Source: Nitrospinota bacterium
GTDB taxonomy: Bacteria; Nitrospinota_A; UBA7883; JACRLM01
Direction: 5' to 3'
Length of the DNA stretch: 64,000 nt
Assembly (NCBI GenBank): GCA_016208975.1
Contig: JACQXA010000004.1
Location: 621,501 to 685,500 of the forward strand
Shown here: positions 1 to 8,191 of the stretch, piece after piece
Numbering within the stretch: position 1 is the first letter of the stretch
Layout: each line of letters begins with the position of its first letter
The notes under the pieces: generated by a model
What the model saw: the letters and a program-made list of their open reading frames with translations, nothing else
What the model was told of the DNA's origin: nothing
Databases searched by the model: none
Made by a program: the position numbers and the translations under genes

Positions 1-1
1 C

Positions 2-124
2 CGTATAGTAAAACGGCTGAACGCCAACCGGGTTTTGTTGATGGAACGTGGCGGCGGTATCCGAGTGGCGGCCCATTTCTTCAACACCGAAGAGGACGTG
101 GAAAAGCTGGTGGAACTGTTGTAA
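2..124 (+). CDS. C-terminal end of a class V aminotransferase-like protein (partial)
   Basis: The frame is open from the window edge and ends at TAA 122-124, giving the last 40 residues of a protein. The tail has the pattern GGIRVAAHFFNTEEDVEKL followed by VELL. This closely resembles the extreme C-terminus of class V PLP-dependent aminotransferases of the cysteine desulfurase/isopenicillin-N-epimerase type, where a strand carrying the R-V-S-P-H-x-Y-N-T motif is followed by a last helix. The PLP-binding part lies outside the window, so substrate and exact subfamily cannot be told. The next gene starts 30 bases downstream on the same strand. Confidence 0.6.
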   Translation, partial: RIVKRLNANRVLLMERGGGIRVAAHFFNTEEDVEKLVELL

Positions 125-153
125 CCTGCCATCCTGAAACTTTTTTACGGAAT

Positions 154-1521
154 ATGAAATCCTGTTTGCGCCCACTATCTGTACTCGCCCCAGCCTGCGC
201 TTTGTTGTTACAGCTATCCTGTGGGGGCGGCCAGCCAAAGGCTTTGGAGCCACCCGCGCCCGTGAGTTTCGCCATGGCCTTCGGCGGCGGGGAGGATGAC
301 ATGGCCTACGCCGTCCGGCAAACCTCGGACGGGGGTTATATAGCGGGCGGCGGCCAATGGTCTTTCGGCGCGGGGGAAAAGGACTGGATGATCCTGAAGC
401 TCAACGCCGATGGCTCATTACAGTGGCGAAAAATAATCGGCGGGCCGGACATTGACAATATCCAGTCCATCCTGCAAACCGAAGACGGCGGCTACATGGT
501 GGCCGGGTACACCCTCTCTTTCGGGCAGGGGGAGTATGACATGCTGGTGGCTAAACTTTCCGCCGATGGAGCCGTGAAGTGGTCAAAAACCTACGGCGGG
601 CCGAAAATTGAATACGCCAAGTCCATAAAATCCACACCTGATGGCGGATATGTCGTGGCAGGCACCACCGGCTCTTTCGGCTCCGGGGCGCACGACGTAT
701 GGATACTCAAGATTGCCGAAGACGGTTCCATTGACTGGCAAAAAACCTACGGCGGGGCGAACGTGGAGAATACCTATTCCATATCGGTAACGCAGGACGG
801 GGGTTATTTTATCGCCGGTCAAACCAACACCCTGGACAACGCCGGGGTGAACATATGGGTCATGCGGCTGGATAGTGGAGGCAATGTTATTTGGGATGGC
901 GTTTATGGCGGGTCAAAAAGCGATGGAACCCATTCCGCCGCGACAACCAGCGACGGCGGTTTCATTGTGGCGGGGGACACAAACTCGTACGGCGCGGGCG
1001 GGCACGATTTTTGGGTAATAAAACTTTCGGGCGCCGGAACGGTGGAATGGGCCAAGGCTTATGGCGGCTCCGGGGATGAGTACCCTTACGCCGTAATCCA
1101 GGCGGAAGATGGCGGGTTTGTGATATCCGGCGAGACCACTTCGTTTGGCGCCGGAGCCAAAGACGCATGGGTGATAAAACTTGGGGCCGATGGCGCCATC
1201 CTGTGGCAATGGGCTTTCGGCGGCGCCGGTGACGATCTGGCGCACGGATATTCCATTGAACAGACTTCTGATAACGGTTATGTGTTGGCCGCCCAAACCG
1301 CATCTTTTGGCGCCGGAGCGTCCGACATATGGATTTTAAAATTGTTTGAGGATGGCTCCATCCCCTCCATGGGAGCTCAAACCAGCGCATCAGCTGTGGA
1401 TACCGACATCGCAGGCTCACCAGGCGGTATCACCGTGGTGGATACATTCGCGGAGCCTTACGATGTGTCACTGACAGGTACCGAAGGGGAGGTTGTCTCC
1501 ACACGACAGGCCCCAGAGTAA
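154..1521 (+). CDS. Seven-repeat beta-propeller lipoprotein or secreted protein
   Basis: 455 residues. The N-terminus has a basic start, a hydrophobic segment and a cysteine near residue 23 (LQLSC-GGG). This looks like a lipoprotein signal, although the lipobox is imperfect (Q at -3). From about residue 43 to 406 there are seven consecutive repeats of about 52 residues. Each follows the pattern F/Y-G-G, T-x-DGGY-x-x-AG-x-T, SFG-x-G-x-x-D-x-W-x-x-KL, DG-x-x-x-W. Seven units of this length fit a seven-bladed beta-propeller. The C-terminal 50 residues are low complexity and probably unstructured. No catalytic residues are recognisable, so a binding or surface scaffold role is an inference. A second lipoprotein and a pilin-like gene follow on the same strand. 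Confidence 0.75.
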   Translation: MKSCLRPLSVLAPACALLLQLSCGGGQPKALEPPAPVSFAMAFGGGEDDMAYAVRQTSDGGYIAGGGQWSFGAGEKDWMILKLNADGSLQWRKIIGGPDIDNIQSILQTEDGGYMVAGYTLSFGQGEYDMLVAKLSADGAVKWSKTYGGPKIEYAKSIKSTPDGGYVVAGTTGSFGSGAHDVWILKIAEDGSIDWQKTYGGANVENTYSISVTQDGGYFIAGQTNTLDNAGVNIWVMRLDSGGNVIWDGVYGGSKSDGTHSAATTSDGGFIVAGDTNSYGAGGHDFWVIKLSGAGTVEWAKAYGGSGDEYPYAVIQAEDGGFVISGETTSFGAGAKDAWVIKLGADGAILWQWAFGGAGDDLAHGYSIEQTSDNGYVLAAQTASFGAGASDIWILKLFEDGSIPSMGAQTSASAVDTDIAGSPGGITVVDTFAEPYDVSLTGTEGEVVSTRQAPE

Positions 1522-1615
1522 AGAAGCTTCAAAAATTCTGGTCAACCAAGCCGCATGGATGTATCATTTCGTAATGTATTTAAAGCGTAATGATAGATTT
1601 TTGAGGCCACACGGC

Positions 1616-2209
1616 ATGCTCCCGGGCGTTAGGGCCAGCCGTTTATTTGGCGTCATGGGCCTTTCATTACTCTTAACCGCCTCAATTTTCCTGTCCGGTT
1701 GCAAGCTTCAGTACGCCAGCGAAGATTTCAACATGGCCGTTACGCCCGAAGGGGCCGGTAAACTTACGGTGTACTACCAGTATATCGGCACTGAAGAAAC
1801 CTTGAACTATCTGAAGGGCAAGGATCTGGACACCTTAAAGGACCTGGCTAACAACCCGGAGCATATCAAAGACGCCTCGGAGAAAAACGTTAAACTCATC
1901 AGCCGCAGGCTGGATTTTGTGGATTTCTCCGTTCACGCCAATGTGGAGGCGGAGGCCGGGGATTACAAGAAGCTTTTTGATGTCTTCACCAATTACAAGC
2001 TTGAGGTCGCCGACAAGATCTACATAACCCCATTAAACGGCACCGTCAGCAAAGCCACCTTGAGCGATGGTGGCAAAATCATTATCCGGAACAACAAGTA
2101 CACCTTCGCATGGCCGCTGGAGACTGCGGACATATCTTTTAAAGCCTCATACCGGGTAACCGGTACCCGCTTCATTTTAGACTTTGGCGGCGCGCCAAAG
2201 AAGAACTGA
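1616..2209 (+). CDS. Lipoprotein of unknown function
   Basis: 197 residues from the ATG at 1616, preceded by TTGAGG nine bases upstream. A longer frame opens at 1493 but would overlap the previous gene and add a non-signal leader. The N-terminus is basic, then has a hydrophobic stretch ending in the lipobox L-S-G-C, so the mature protein is predicted to be lipid-anchored. The rest (Y-x-Y-x-G-T-E-E-T-L, alternating polar/hydrophobic strands) looks mainly beta-stranded with one charged helical stretch. No family is recognised. Its position between the propeller lipoprotein and a pilin-like gene suggests an envelope role but proves nothing. Confidence 0.6.
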   Translation: MLPGVRASRLFGVMGLSLLLTASIFLSGCKLQYASEDFNMAVTPEGAGKLTVYYQYIGTEETLNYLKGKDLDTLKDLANNPEHIKDASEKNVKLISRRLDFVDFSVHANVEAEAGDYKKLFDVFTNYKLEVADKIYITPLNGTVSKATLSDGGKIIIRNNKYTFAWPLETADISFKASYRVTGTRFILDFGGAPKKN

Positions 2210-2239
2210 CAGCTGTAACAGTCAATCGAGGAGACACAC

Positions 2240-2623
2240 ATGCGATGTCCGGCTACGCTAAAAGGCCCACGAGGGTTTACCATAATCGAAGTGCTTATGG
2301 TGGTTGCCGTTATCGGGATTCTGGCCGCCATCGCCATTCCCCAGTTCAACTCGTACAAGGAAAAATCGTACTGCGCCGCGATAAAGTCCGACCTGGCCAA
2401 CATAGCCCGCTACCAGGAAGACTATTTCGAACAGAACAAGACCTACGTGGCCGTCACCTTGAACGCCGACAGAAGCAGTAACCTTTCGAATTTCCATTGG
2501 TCACCCGGGGTGACCCTCGTTTCCTCCGCAGGAGACTTGTCTTCATGGTCCGCCGTGGCTGGCCACCCCAACTGTTCATCCGGTCCCTTCACCTGGGACA
2601 GCGCCGCCGGAGGAATGAGGTAA
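2240..2623 (+). CDS. Type IV pilin-like protein (prepilin N-terminus)
   Basis: 127 residues. A short positively charged leader ends in G, followed by F-T-I-I-E-V-L-M-V-V-A-V-I-G-I-L-A-A-I-A-I-P. This is the class III signal recognised by prepilin peptidase, with Phe at +1, Glu at +5 and the hydrophobic helix that packs the filament core. The remaining 80 residues form a small globular head with two cysteines. A GAGGAG ribosome site lies eight bases before the ATG. It could be a major pilin or a minor pseudopilin of a type II secretion-like system; no pilus assembly genes are present nearby to decide. Confidence 0.85.
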   Translation: MRCPATLKGPRGFTIIEVLMVVAVIGILAAIAIPQFNSYKEKSYCAAIKSDLANIARYQEDYFEQNKTYVAVTLNADRSSNLSNFHWSPGVTLVSSAGDLSSWSAVAGHPNCSSGPFTWDSAAGGMR

Positions 2624-2813
2624 ACACGCGGCCATTCGAACCTGGCCGGGCATGTCCAAACGTTCAGCGCAGTTTTCCCTTGAAATGCCGGTTTCATCAT
2701 AGAAGACGCCCTCCCGCCCGGCCTTGACCCGGCTTTCACCAAGTGACTACACTAAAGAGTGTATAAGGATGCGGGAATATTCATCCTTTAAAAACCATAA
2801 GGCGGAGCGCCCA

Positions 2814-5102
2814 ATGAAAGACGAAATTTCCCTTTCCCCGGAGCTTGTTGAGGGGGTTTACACCCGGCTGGAACAGACGCTGGCTGTGGTTCGGGCAAGG
2901 CTCTCAAGGCCTATGACGCTGGCTGAAAAAGTCCTGCTGGGAAGGCTGGATAAGCCGGAGACCCAGAGTTTGGCTCCGGGCAAAAGTTATCTGAAACTCA
3001 GGCCCGACAGGGTGATAATGCAGGACGCCACCGCGCAGATGGCCCTGCTTCAATTTATGAGCGCGGGCATACCCAAAACCGCCGCGCCGGCCACGGTGCA
3101 TTGCGACCATCTTATCCGCGCCTACAAGGGGTGGGATAGCGACCTTGCGGCGGCCAACACCGAGAACGCCGAAGTGTACGAGTTTCTGCGTACCACCTGC
3201 GCCAGGTATGGCATAGGGTTCTGGAAGCCAGGCTCGGGCATCATCCACCAGGTGGCGCTGGAGCGTTACGCGTTCCCGGGCCAGATGATAATCGGGACAG
3301 ACTCCCACACCCCAAACGCCGGGGGGCTGGGGGCCCTGGCCATAGGCGTTGGCGGGGCCGACGCGGTGGATGTGATGGTTGGGATGCCCTGGGAGGTGCT
3401 GTACCCGAAACTTATAGGCGTGAAACTCACCGGCAAGCTCCACGGCTGGACATCGCCCAAGGATGTCATTTTGAAGCTTGCCGGGATACTAACCACCCAG
3501 GGCGGCACCAACAGCATCATTGAATATTTCGGACCCGGTTGCGTTTCCATATCCTGTACGGGCAAAGCCACTATCACCAACATGGGGGCGGAGATAGGCG
3601 CCACCACTTCCATCTTCCCGTATGACAAGCGGATGAAAACCTATCTTCAAGCCACCGGCAGGGGATTTTGCGCCGAGGCGGCGGACCAGATAAGGAACCT
3701 GCTAAAGGCCGACCCGGATGTGGAGGCCAACCCCGAGAGGTTCTTCGACCGGGTGATTGAAATTGACCTCACGGAACTGGAGCCCCACGTGGTGGGCCCG
3801 CACACGCCGGACCTGGCGCGGCCCGTGTCGCGCATGGCCGAAGACGTGGTGGCGGGCGGCTACCCGGAAAATATCTCGGTGGCGCTCATTGGCTCCTGCA
3901 CCAACTCCTCTTACGAAGACCTTACCCGCGCGGCGGACATCGCCGGTCAAGCGGCGGCCAAAGGGGTGAAGGTGGCCTCGCCATTGCTGGTGACGCCGGG
4001 GTCGAGCCTGATAAAATCCACGGTGGACAGGGATGGGCAGACGGCCGCCATAGCCAGCATTGGCGCGGTGACGCTGGCCAACGCCTGCGGCCCGTGCATC
4101 GGCCAGTGGAAACGGGAGGATGTGGGCAAGGAAGAGCCCAACTCCATAATCACCTCGTTCAACCGCAACTTCCCGAAGCGAAACGACGGTAGCGCCGCCA
4201 CCAACGCGTTCATAGCCAGCCCGGAGGTGGTGGTGGCCTATGCGCTGGCCGGAACGCTGAAGTTTAATCCGGTGGACGACAATATAAACTCCCCCTCTGG
4301 CCCGTTTAAGCTGGAACCGCCCAAGGAGGCGCCGGAAATTCCGCCGGGAGGGTTTGTGATGGACAATGAAGGTTACGAGCCTCCGGCCGAAAAGCCCGAG
4401 GGGGTGACCGTGGCTGTGAAACCGGGAAGCGGCCGGTTGCAGTTGCTTAGCCCTTTCGAGCCGTGGGACGGTAACGATTTTGTAAAACTGCCGGTGCTTA
4501 TGAAAGCCAAAGGCAAATGCACCACGGACCATATCTCCCCGGCGGGGCCATGGCTTAAATACCGGGGGCATCTGGACAATATTTCGGACAACCTTTTCAG
4601 CGGCGCGGTGAACGCTTTCACCGGCGAGGCGGGCAAGGGAATGAATCTCGGCACCGGAGCCAATGGGGAGCCTTATCCGGTCATCGCCAGAAGCTACAAG
4701 GCGGCGGGATTAAAATGGGTGGCCGTGGGTGACGAGAATTACGGCGAGGGCTCTTCGCGGGAGCACGCGGCCATGTCGCCCCGTTGGCTCAACTGCGCGG
4801 CGGTTATCGCCAGGTCTTTCGCGCGGATCCATGAAAGCAACCTGAAGAAGCAGGGCGTGTTGCCCCTCACTTTCGCGGATCCCGGGGATTATGAGAAAGT
4901 ACGGGAGACCGACCGCATATCCATAGAGGGACTCAGGGGGATAACCCCGGGCCGCCCGCTGGTGGCGCGGTTGCATCATGAAGACGGGTCGGTGGAGACA
5001 CTGGAGGCGCGCCATACTTTAAACGAGGAGCAGATCGGGTGGTTTTCGGCTGGTTCCGCGTTGAACCTGATAAGCGCCCGGTTGAAGAAACGCGGTGGTT
5101 AA
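2814..5102 (+). CDS. acn: Aconitate hydratase, mitochondrial-type
   Basis: 762 residues from the ATG at 2814, chosen because GGAG lies six bases upstream; an in-frame extension to 2724 has no such signal. Aconitase interconverts citrate and isocitrate through cis-aconitate in the TCA cycle. The N-terminal text ([20 protein letters not shown], then A-T-V-H-C-D-H-L-I) matches the mitochondrial-type branch, not the AcnA/IRP or AcnB branches. The three [4Fe-4S] ligands are visible as Cys362 (G-S-C-T-N-S) and Cys425/Cys428 (N-A-C-G-P-C-I-G). The C-terminal swivel domain carries [10 protein letters not shown]. Its stop overlaps the next start by 8 bases, so the two are probably translationally coupled. 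Confidence 0.95.
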   Translation: MKDEISLSPELVEGVYTRLEQTLAVVRARLSRPMTLAEKVLLGRLDKPETQSLAPGKSYLKLRPDRVIMQDATAQMALLQFMSAGIPKTAAPATVHCDHLIRAYKGWDSDLAAANTENAEVYEFLRTTCARYGIGFWKPGSGIIHQVALERYAFPGQMIIGTDSHTPNAGGLGALAIGVGGADAVDVMVGMPWEVLYPKLIGVKLTGKLHGWTSPKDVILKLAGILTTQGGTNSIIEYFGPGCVSISCTGKATITNMGAEIGATTSIFPYDKRMKTYLQATGRGFCAEAADQIRNLLKADPDVEANPERFFDRVIEIDLTELEPHVVGPHTPDLARPVSRMAEDVVAGGYPENISVALIGSCTNSSYEDLTRAADIAGQAAAKGVKVASPLLVTPGSSLIKSTVDRDGQTAAIASIGAVTLANACGPCIGQWKREDVGKEEPNSIITSFNRNFPKRNDGSAATNAFIASPEVVVAYALAGTLKFNPVDDNINSPSGPFKLEPPKEAPEIPPGGFVMDNEGYEPPAEKPEGVTVAVKPGSGRLQLLSPFEPWDGNDFVKLPVLMKAKGKCTTDHISPAGPWLKYRGHLDNISDNLFSGAVNAFTGEAGKGMNLGTGANGEPYPVIARSYKAAGLKWVAVGDENYGEGSSREHAAMSPRWLNCAAVIARSFARIHESNLKKQGVLPLTFADPGDYEKVRETDRISIEGLRGITPGRPLVARLHHEDGSVETLEARHTLNEEQIGWFSAGSALNLISARLKKRGG

Positions 5103-5919
5103 CCTTTACTGGATAACGGGCCACAGGGTGGAGACACAACCGAATCATCCAGACCCTGCCTTGCGCTCCCGGTTTTACCCGCTGGAGCCGGGCAAAATGC
5201 TGGAAGTGGCGGCGGAGGCTTGCCGGATGGGGCCCGGTTGGGCGGTGGTGTCCCAAAACGGTCTGGAGCTTGTGGCCACGCGCACCACGGGGCTTTTCAA
5301 ATTCGTGGACGACATCGTTATAAAAGTGTCGGCCCACAAGGCCGGAGCCGTGGTGGATTTAACCAGCGGCTCCCGGGTGGGTATCAGCGACCTGGGACAG
5401 AACCGGCGGAACGTTTCCGAGTTTTTCTCGTATGTTGGGCTGGCGCTGGCGGGTGAGAAACCGCAGGACGGTTATTCCACGGCGCGGTTCTACCATTTCG
5501 CCGAGGCCCCGCTTGCCTCCATCGCCAGGCTTTTTTTCGACCCGCCGTTCCTTGAAGTAATATCACCGAAAGAATTCAGGCTTACCATAGATAAAGCGCC
5601 AGAGGCGCCCGGCGCCGGAACGCGCATGACCTTCAAGGTTGTGGGGGGTGTGAGATGGGAACTGGAATTTACCGAATGGAACCCGCCTTATTCGTTCAGC
5701 GACAAAATGATAAGCGGCCCTTTCGAGGAGTTTATCCACCGCCACACCTTCGAGGAAAAAGCGGGCGGATGCGTGATAGCGGACATTGTGCGGTTCAAGC
5801 ACAAAGGGGGCTTTATAGGGGAGAAACTGGGTTCCATCCTGACCGGCGTCATGATGGACGCGGCGCTGGCGGAGCGGTCTGAAAATCTGGACCGGTACCT
5901 TAAGGAACATGCCCTGTGA
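5095..5919 (+). CDS. DUF1499 domain fused to an SRPBCC ligand-binding domain
   Basis: 274 residues from a GTG overlapping the aconitase stop. Residues about 20-120 match the DUF1499 pattern: [15 protein letters not shown], then a basic-acidic stretch ending [11 protein letters not shown]. Residues about 125-274 resemble the SRPBCC/START-like ligand-binding fold of the type found at the C-terminus of TIGR01777-like epimerases: strand pattern Y-H-F-x-E-A-P-L, D-P-P-F-L-E-x-I-S-P, E-W-N-P-P-Y-x-F-x-D, G-P-F-x-x-F-x-H-x-H. The hydrophobic cavity of that fold suggests binding of a lipid-like or aromatic ligand, but no ligand can be named. It overlaps the following symporter by four bases. Confidence 0.7.
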   Translation: MVNLYWITGHRVETQPNHPDPALRSRFYPLEPGKMLEVAAEACRMGPGWAVVSQNGLELVATRTTGLFKFVDDIVIKVSAHKAGAVVDLTSGSRVGISDLGQNRRNVSEFFSYVGLALAGEKPQDGYSTARFYHFAEAPLASIARLFFDPPFLEVISPKEFRLTIDKAPEAPGAGTRMTFKVVGGVRWELEFTEWNPPYSFSDKMISGPFEEFIHRHTFEEKAGGCVIADIVRFKHKGGFIGEKLGSILTGVMMDAALAERSENLDRYLKEHAL

Positions 5920-7418
5920 GCTGGCTGGACCTGGCGGTTCTGGCTGTTTATTTCGCGGGCATCACGCTATTCGGCGCGTTTTTCTATGGCCGTTCCAAGA
6001 CCGCCGAGGGGTTCACCGCCGCCGGTGGAAGACTTTCCGGGCTGGTGGTGGGCGTCTCCATATTCGGCACATACCTGTCGTCTATTACATTTCTTGCGCT
6101 ACCGGGGAAGGCATACACAAAAGATTGGGGCGCGCTGGCGTTTTCGCTGTCGCTACCTGTGGCCGCATATATCGCCGTCAAATGGTTCGTGCCGCTATAC
6201 CGCAAGCTGGACGACGTATCAGCATACGCGTATCTGGAGCGGCGGTTCGGCCTGTGGGCCAGGCTGTACGCCGCCACCTGTTACCTGCTAACCCAGCAGG
6301 CGAGGATGGGAACCATCCTTTTTCTCGTCGCGCTGGCGCTGGAAAGCCTTACCGGATGGGACATCATCCCGGTGATAATCCTCACCGGCGTATCGGTGAT
6401 GGCGTATGCGGCGCTGGGCGGCATAGAAGCGGTGATATGGACAGACGTGGCCCAAAGCGTGATACTCACCCTTGGCGCCCTGGTGAGCGCCGGGGCGCTA
6501 CTGTTAAAAATGCCGGAAGGGCCGGGCCAGCTTTTTTCCATCACGGCTGATAGCGGCAAATTCTCGATGGGATCATTTGAGCCTTCGTTTTACTCCGCCA
6601 CGTTCTGGACGGTGCTGATCTACGGGCTTTTCATAAACCTGCAAAACTTCGGCATAGACCAGTCTTACATCCAGCGCTATAAGACGGCCAGTTCACTGGA
6701 CGCGGCGCGCCGCTCCGTATGGATTGGGGCGCTAACATACATCCCCGTGAGCGCCCTGTTCCTGTTCATTGGCGCCGGGCTGTTCGCGTTTTATTCGGCA
6801 TCGCCGGAGCTTCTGCCGCCGGAGTTGGCCGCCCAGGGCATGGGGGACAAGGTTTATCCCCACTTCATCGTTACCCAACTTCCTCCGGGCATGGTTGGCC
6901 TTGTGATAGCGGCGCTGATGGCGGCGGCCATGAGCACCATAGCCACCTCGCTGAATTCATCGGCCACGGTTTTGCTTACAGACATGCGGGAACGGCTTTC
7001 GGCGAAACCCATGACCGACCGGGAAAAGGTGGCGTTCCTGCGGGTGTCCACGTTATTGCTGGGCCTTCTGGGCACGGGAATCGCGTTGCTGATGATCTCC
7101 ATAAAAACCGCGCTGGACGCGTGGTGGAACCTTGCCGGGATTTTTTCGGGCGGCATGCTGGGGCTGTTCCTGCTGGGCGCATTGTCCCGCAGGACAGGCT
7201 CCGTCCAGGCGCTTGCGGGCGTGGCCGTGGGTGTGGTTGTGATTGCCTGGGCCACCTTCGCACGGGAACCCGGCGCGTGGTTCTCCAATCCGCTGGATTC
7301 GCTGATGACCGTGGTTATAGGAACATTGGCGATTTTCATAACAGGGGGTATTCTGTCTCGCGGGCAAAAACGGATGGAAAAACTGGAGACTGTGTTCGAC
7401 CTGAATGTTGACCGGTAA
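5916..7418 (+). CDS. Sodium:solute symporter (SSS family)
   Basis: 500 residues, GTG start in a GTGA overlap with the previous stop. About 13 hydrophobic segments are spread along the whole length, as in the SSS/SLC5 family. Family features include the early F-G-x-F-F-Y-G-R-S-K-T-A-E-G-F-x-x-A-G-G-R-L, the G-T-Y-L-S-S-I-T-F-L segment in TM2 and the F-I-N-L-Q-N-F-G-I-D-Q-S-Y-I-Q-R-Y sequence after TM6, which is typical of the Na+/iodide-multivitamin and sugar branches. The substrate cannot be assigned. Its operon with aconitase might suggest a carboxylate, but that is only inference. Its stop codon abuts the stop of the convergent methyltransferase without any gap. Confidence 0.85.
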   Translation: MSWLDLAVLAVYFAGITLFGAFFYGRSKTAEGFTAAGGRLSGLVVGVSIFGTYLSSITFLALPGKAYTKDWGALAFSLSLPVAAYIAVKWFVPLYRKLDDVSAYAYLERRFGLWARLYAATCYLLTQQARMGTILFLVALALESLTGWDIIPVIILTGVSVMAYAALGGIEAVIWTDVAQSVILTLGALVSAGALLLKMPEGPGQLFSITADSGKFSMGSFEPSFYSATFWTVLIYGLFINLQNFGIDQSYIQRYKTASSLDAARRSVWIGALTYIPVSALFLFIGAGLFAFYSASPELLPPELAAQGMGDKVYPHFIVTQLPPGMVGLVIAALMAAAMSTIATSLNSSATVLLTDMRERLSAKPMTDREKVAFLRVSTLLLGLLGTGIALLMISIKTALDAWWNLAGIFSGGMLGLFLLGALSRRTGSVQALAGVAVGVVVIAWATFAREPGAWFSNPLDSLMTVVIGTLAIFITGGILSRGQKRMEKLETVFDLNVDR

Positions 7419-8159
7419 TCAAACCCTGCCCATCTTTAACGTAACCGGCCAGCGGACAATTCTTGTTTCCTCCGCGCCCCAGGCTTTTTTCAACGCGGCG
7501 TTTATCAACGCCACAGGGTCGGCGCCTTTGGCTTCCTTGTACCGTTGCGTGGCGGACCAGGTGTGGAGCATGTCCATAAGTTTATGCTGGCTCCACCGCT
7601 TCTCCATCAGCAGGGCGCAGGTTTCAACGCGGTCGAAATCGAACGGGAGCGTGGCGTAGTTTTCCTCGATAAGTCGCCGTTCCGGCGGCCAATAGGGGCC
7701 AACGATGTTCTTGTAAAAACCGTCCACCACCGCGTCCACCTCCGGCGATATGGTCATAATGTTGTATATCCACGCCGCCAGCAGGCCGCCGGGTTTTAGT
7801 ATGCGGCGAACCTCGGCGTAAAACTCCGGCAGATGGAACCAGTGCAGAGCCTGCGCCACGGTAATAACGTCCGCCAGATGATTCTTGACAGGGAGCGCTT
7901 CCACCCGCGCCACGCCATAATGAACGTTTTCGCACGGGATGGCGTTTTGGATTTGTTTGGCCGACGGGTCGAACGCTATCACCGTGTTGAATAGTTCCGA
8001 CAACCCCATGGCCGCCTGGCCCGAGCCACACCCCACATCCACCGCCATGCTTTGGCCAGGGGCCTTTGAGGCGATGATTTCAAACAGCGATCCTGGATAA
8101 TCGGGGCGGATCCTTGCGTATTCACCGGACTGGCTGGAGAAGTAGTCTTTGAAACCCAT
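7419..8159 (-). CDS. SAM-dependent class I methyltransferase
   Basis: 246 residues. The glycine-rich SAM-binding motif I is V-D-V-G-C-G-S-G-Q (about residues 40-48), followed by the acidic end of strand 2 (F-D-P-S) and motif III/IV around A-Q-A-L-H-W-F, then L-K-P-G-G-L-L-A-A-W. This layout is that of Methyltransf_11 proteins and resembles small-molecule methyltransferases such as trans-aconitate methyltransferase-like enzymes. The substrate is not evident. It is the last gene of a probable minus-strand unit behind mutS (33-base gap) and meets the symporter stop-to-stop. Confidence 0.8.
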   Translation of the reverse strand: MGFKDYFSSQSGEYARIRPDYPGSLFEIIASKAPGQSMAVDVGCGSGQAAMGLSELFNTVIAFDPSAKQIQNAIPCENVHYGVARVEALPVKNHLADVITVAQALHWFHLPEFYAEVRRILKPGGLLAAWIYNIMTISPEVDAVVDGFYKNIVGPYWPPERRLIEENYATLPFDFDRVETCALLMEKRWSQHKLMDMLHTWSATQRYKEAKGADPVALINAALKKAWGAEETRIVRWPVTLKMGRV

Positions 8160-8191
8160 GGGCTATTCCGGAGGTGTGGGGGCAGGCAAAT

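Noticed and set aside
280-1372. Repeat array as a CRISPR or tandem DNA repeat
   Set aside because: Repeats are at the protein level with a 52-residue period and diverged DNA, inside one continuous frame.
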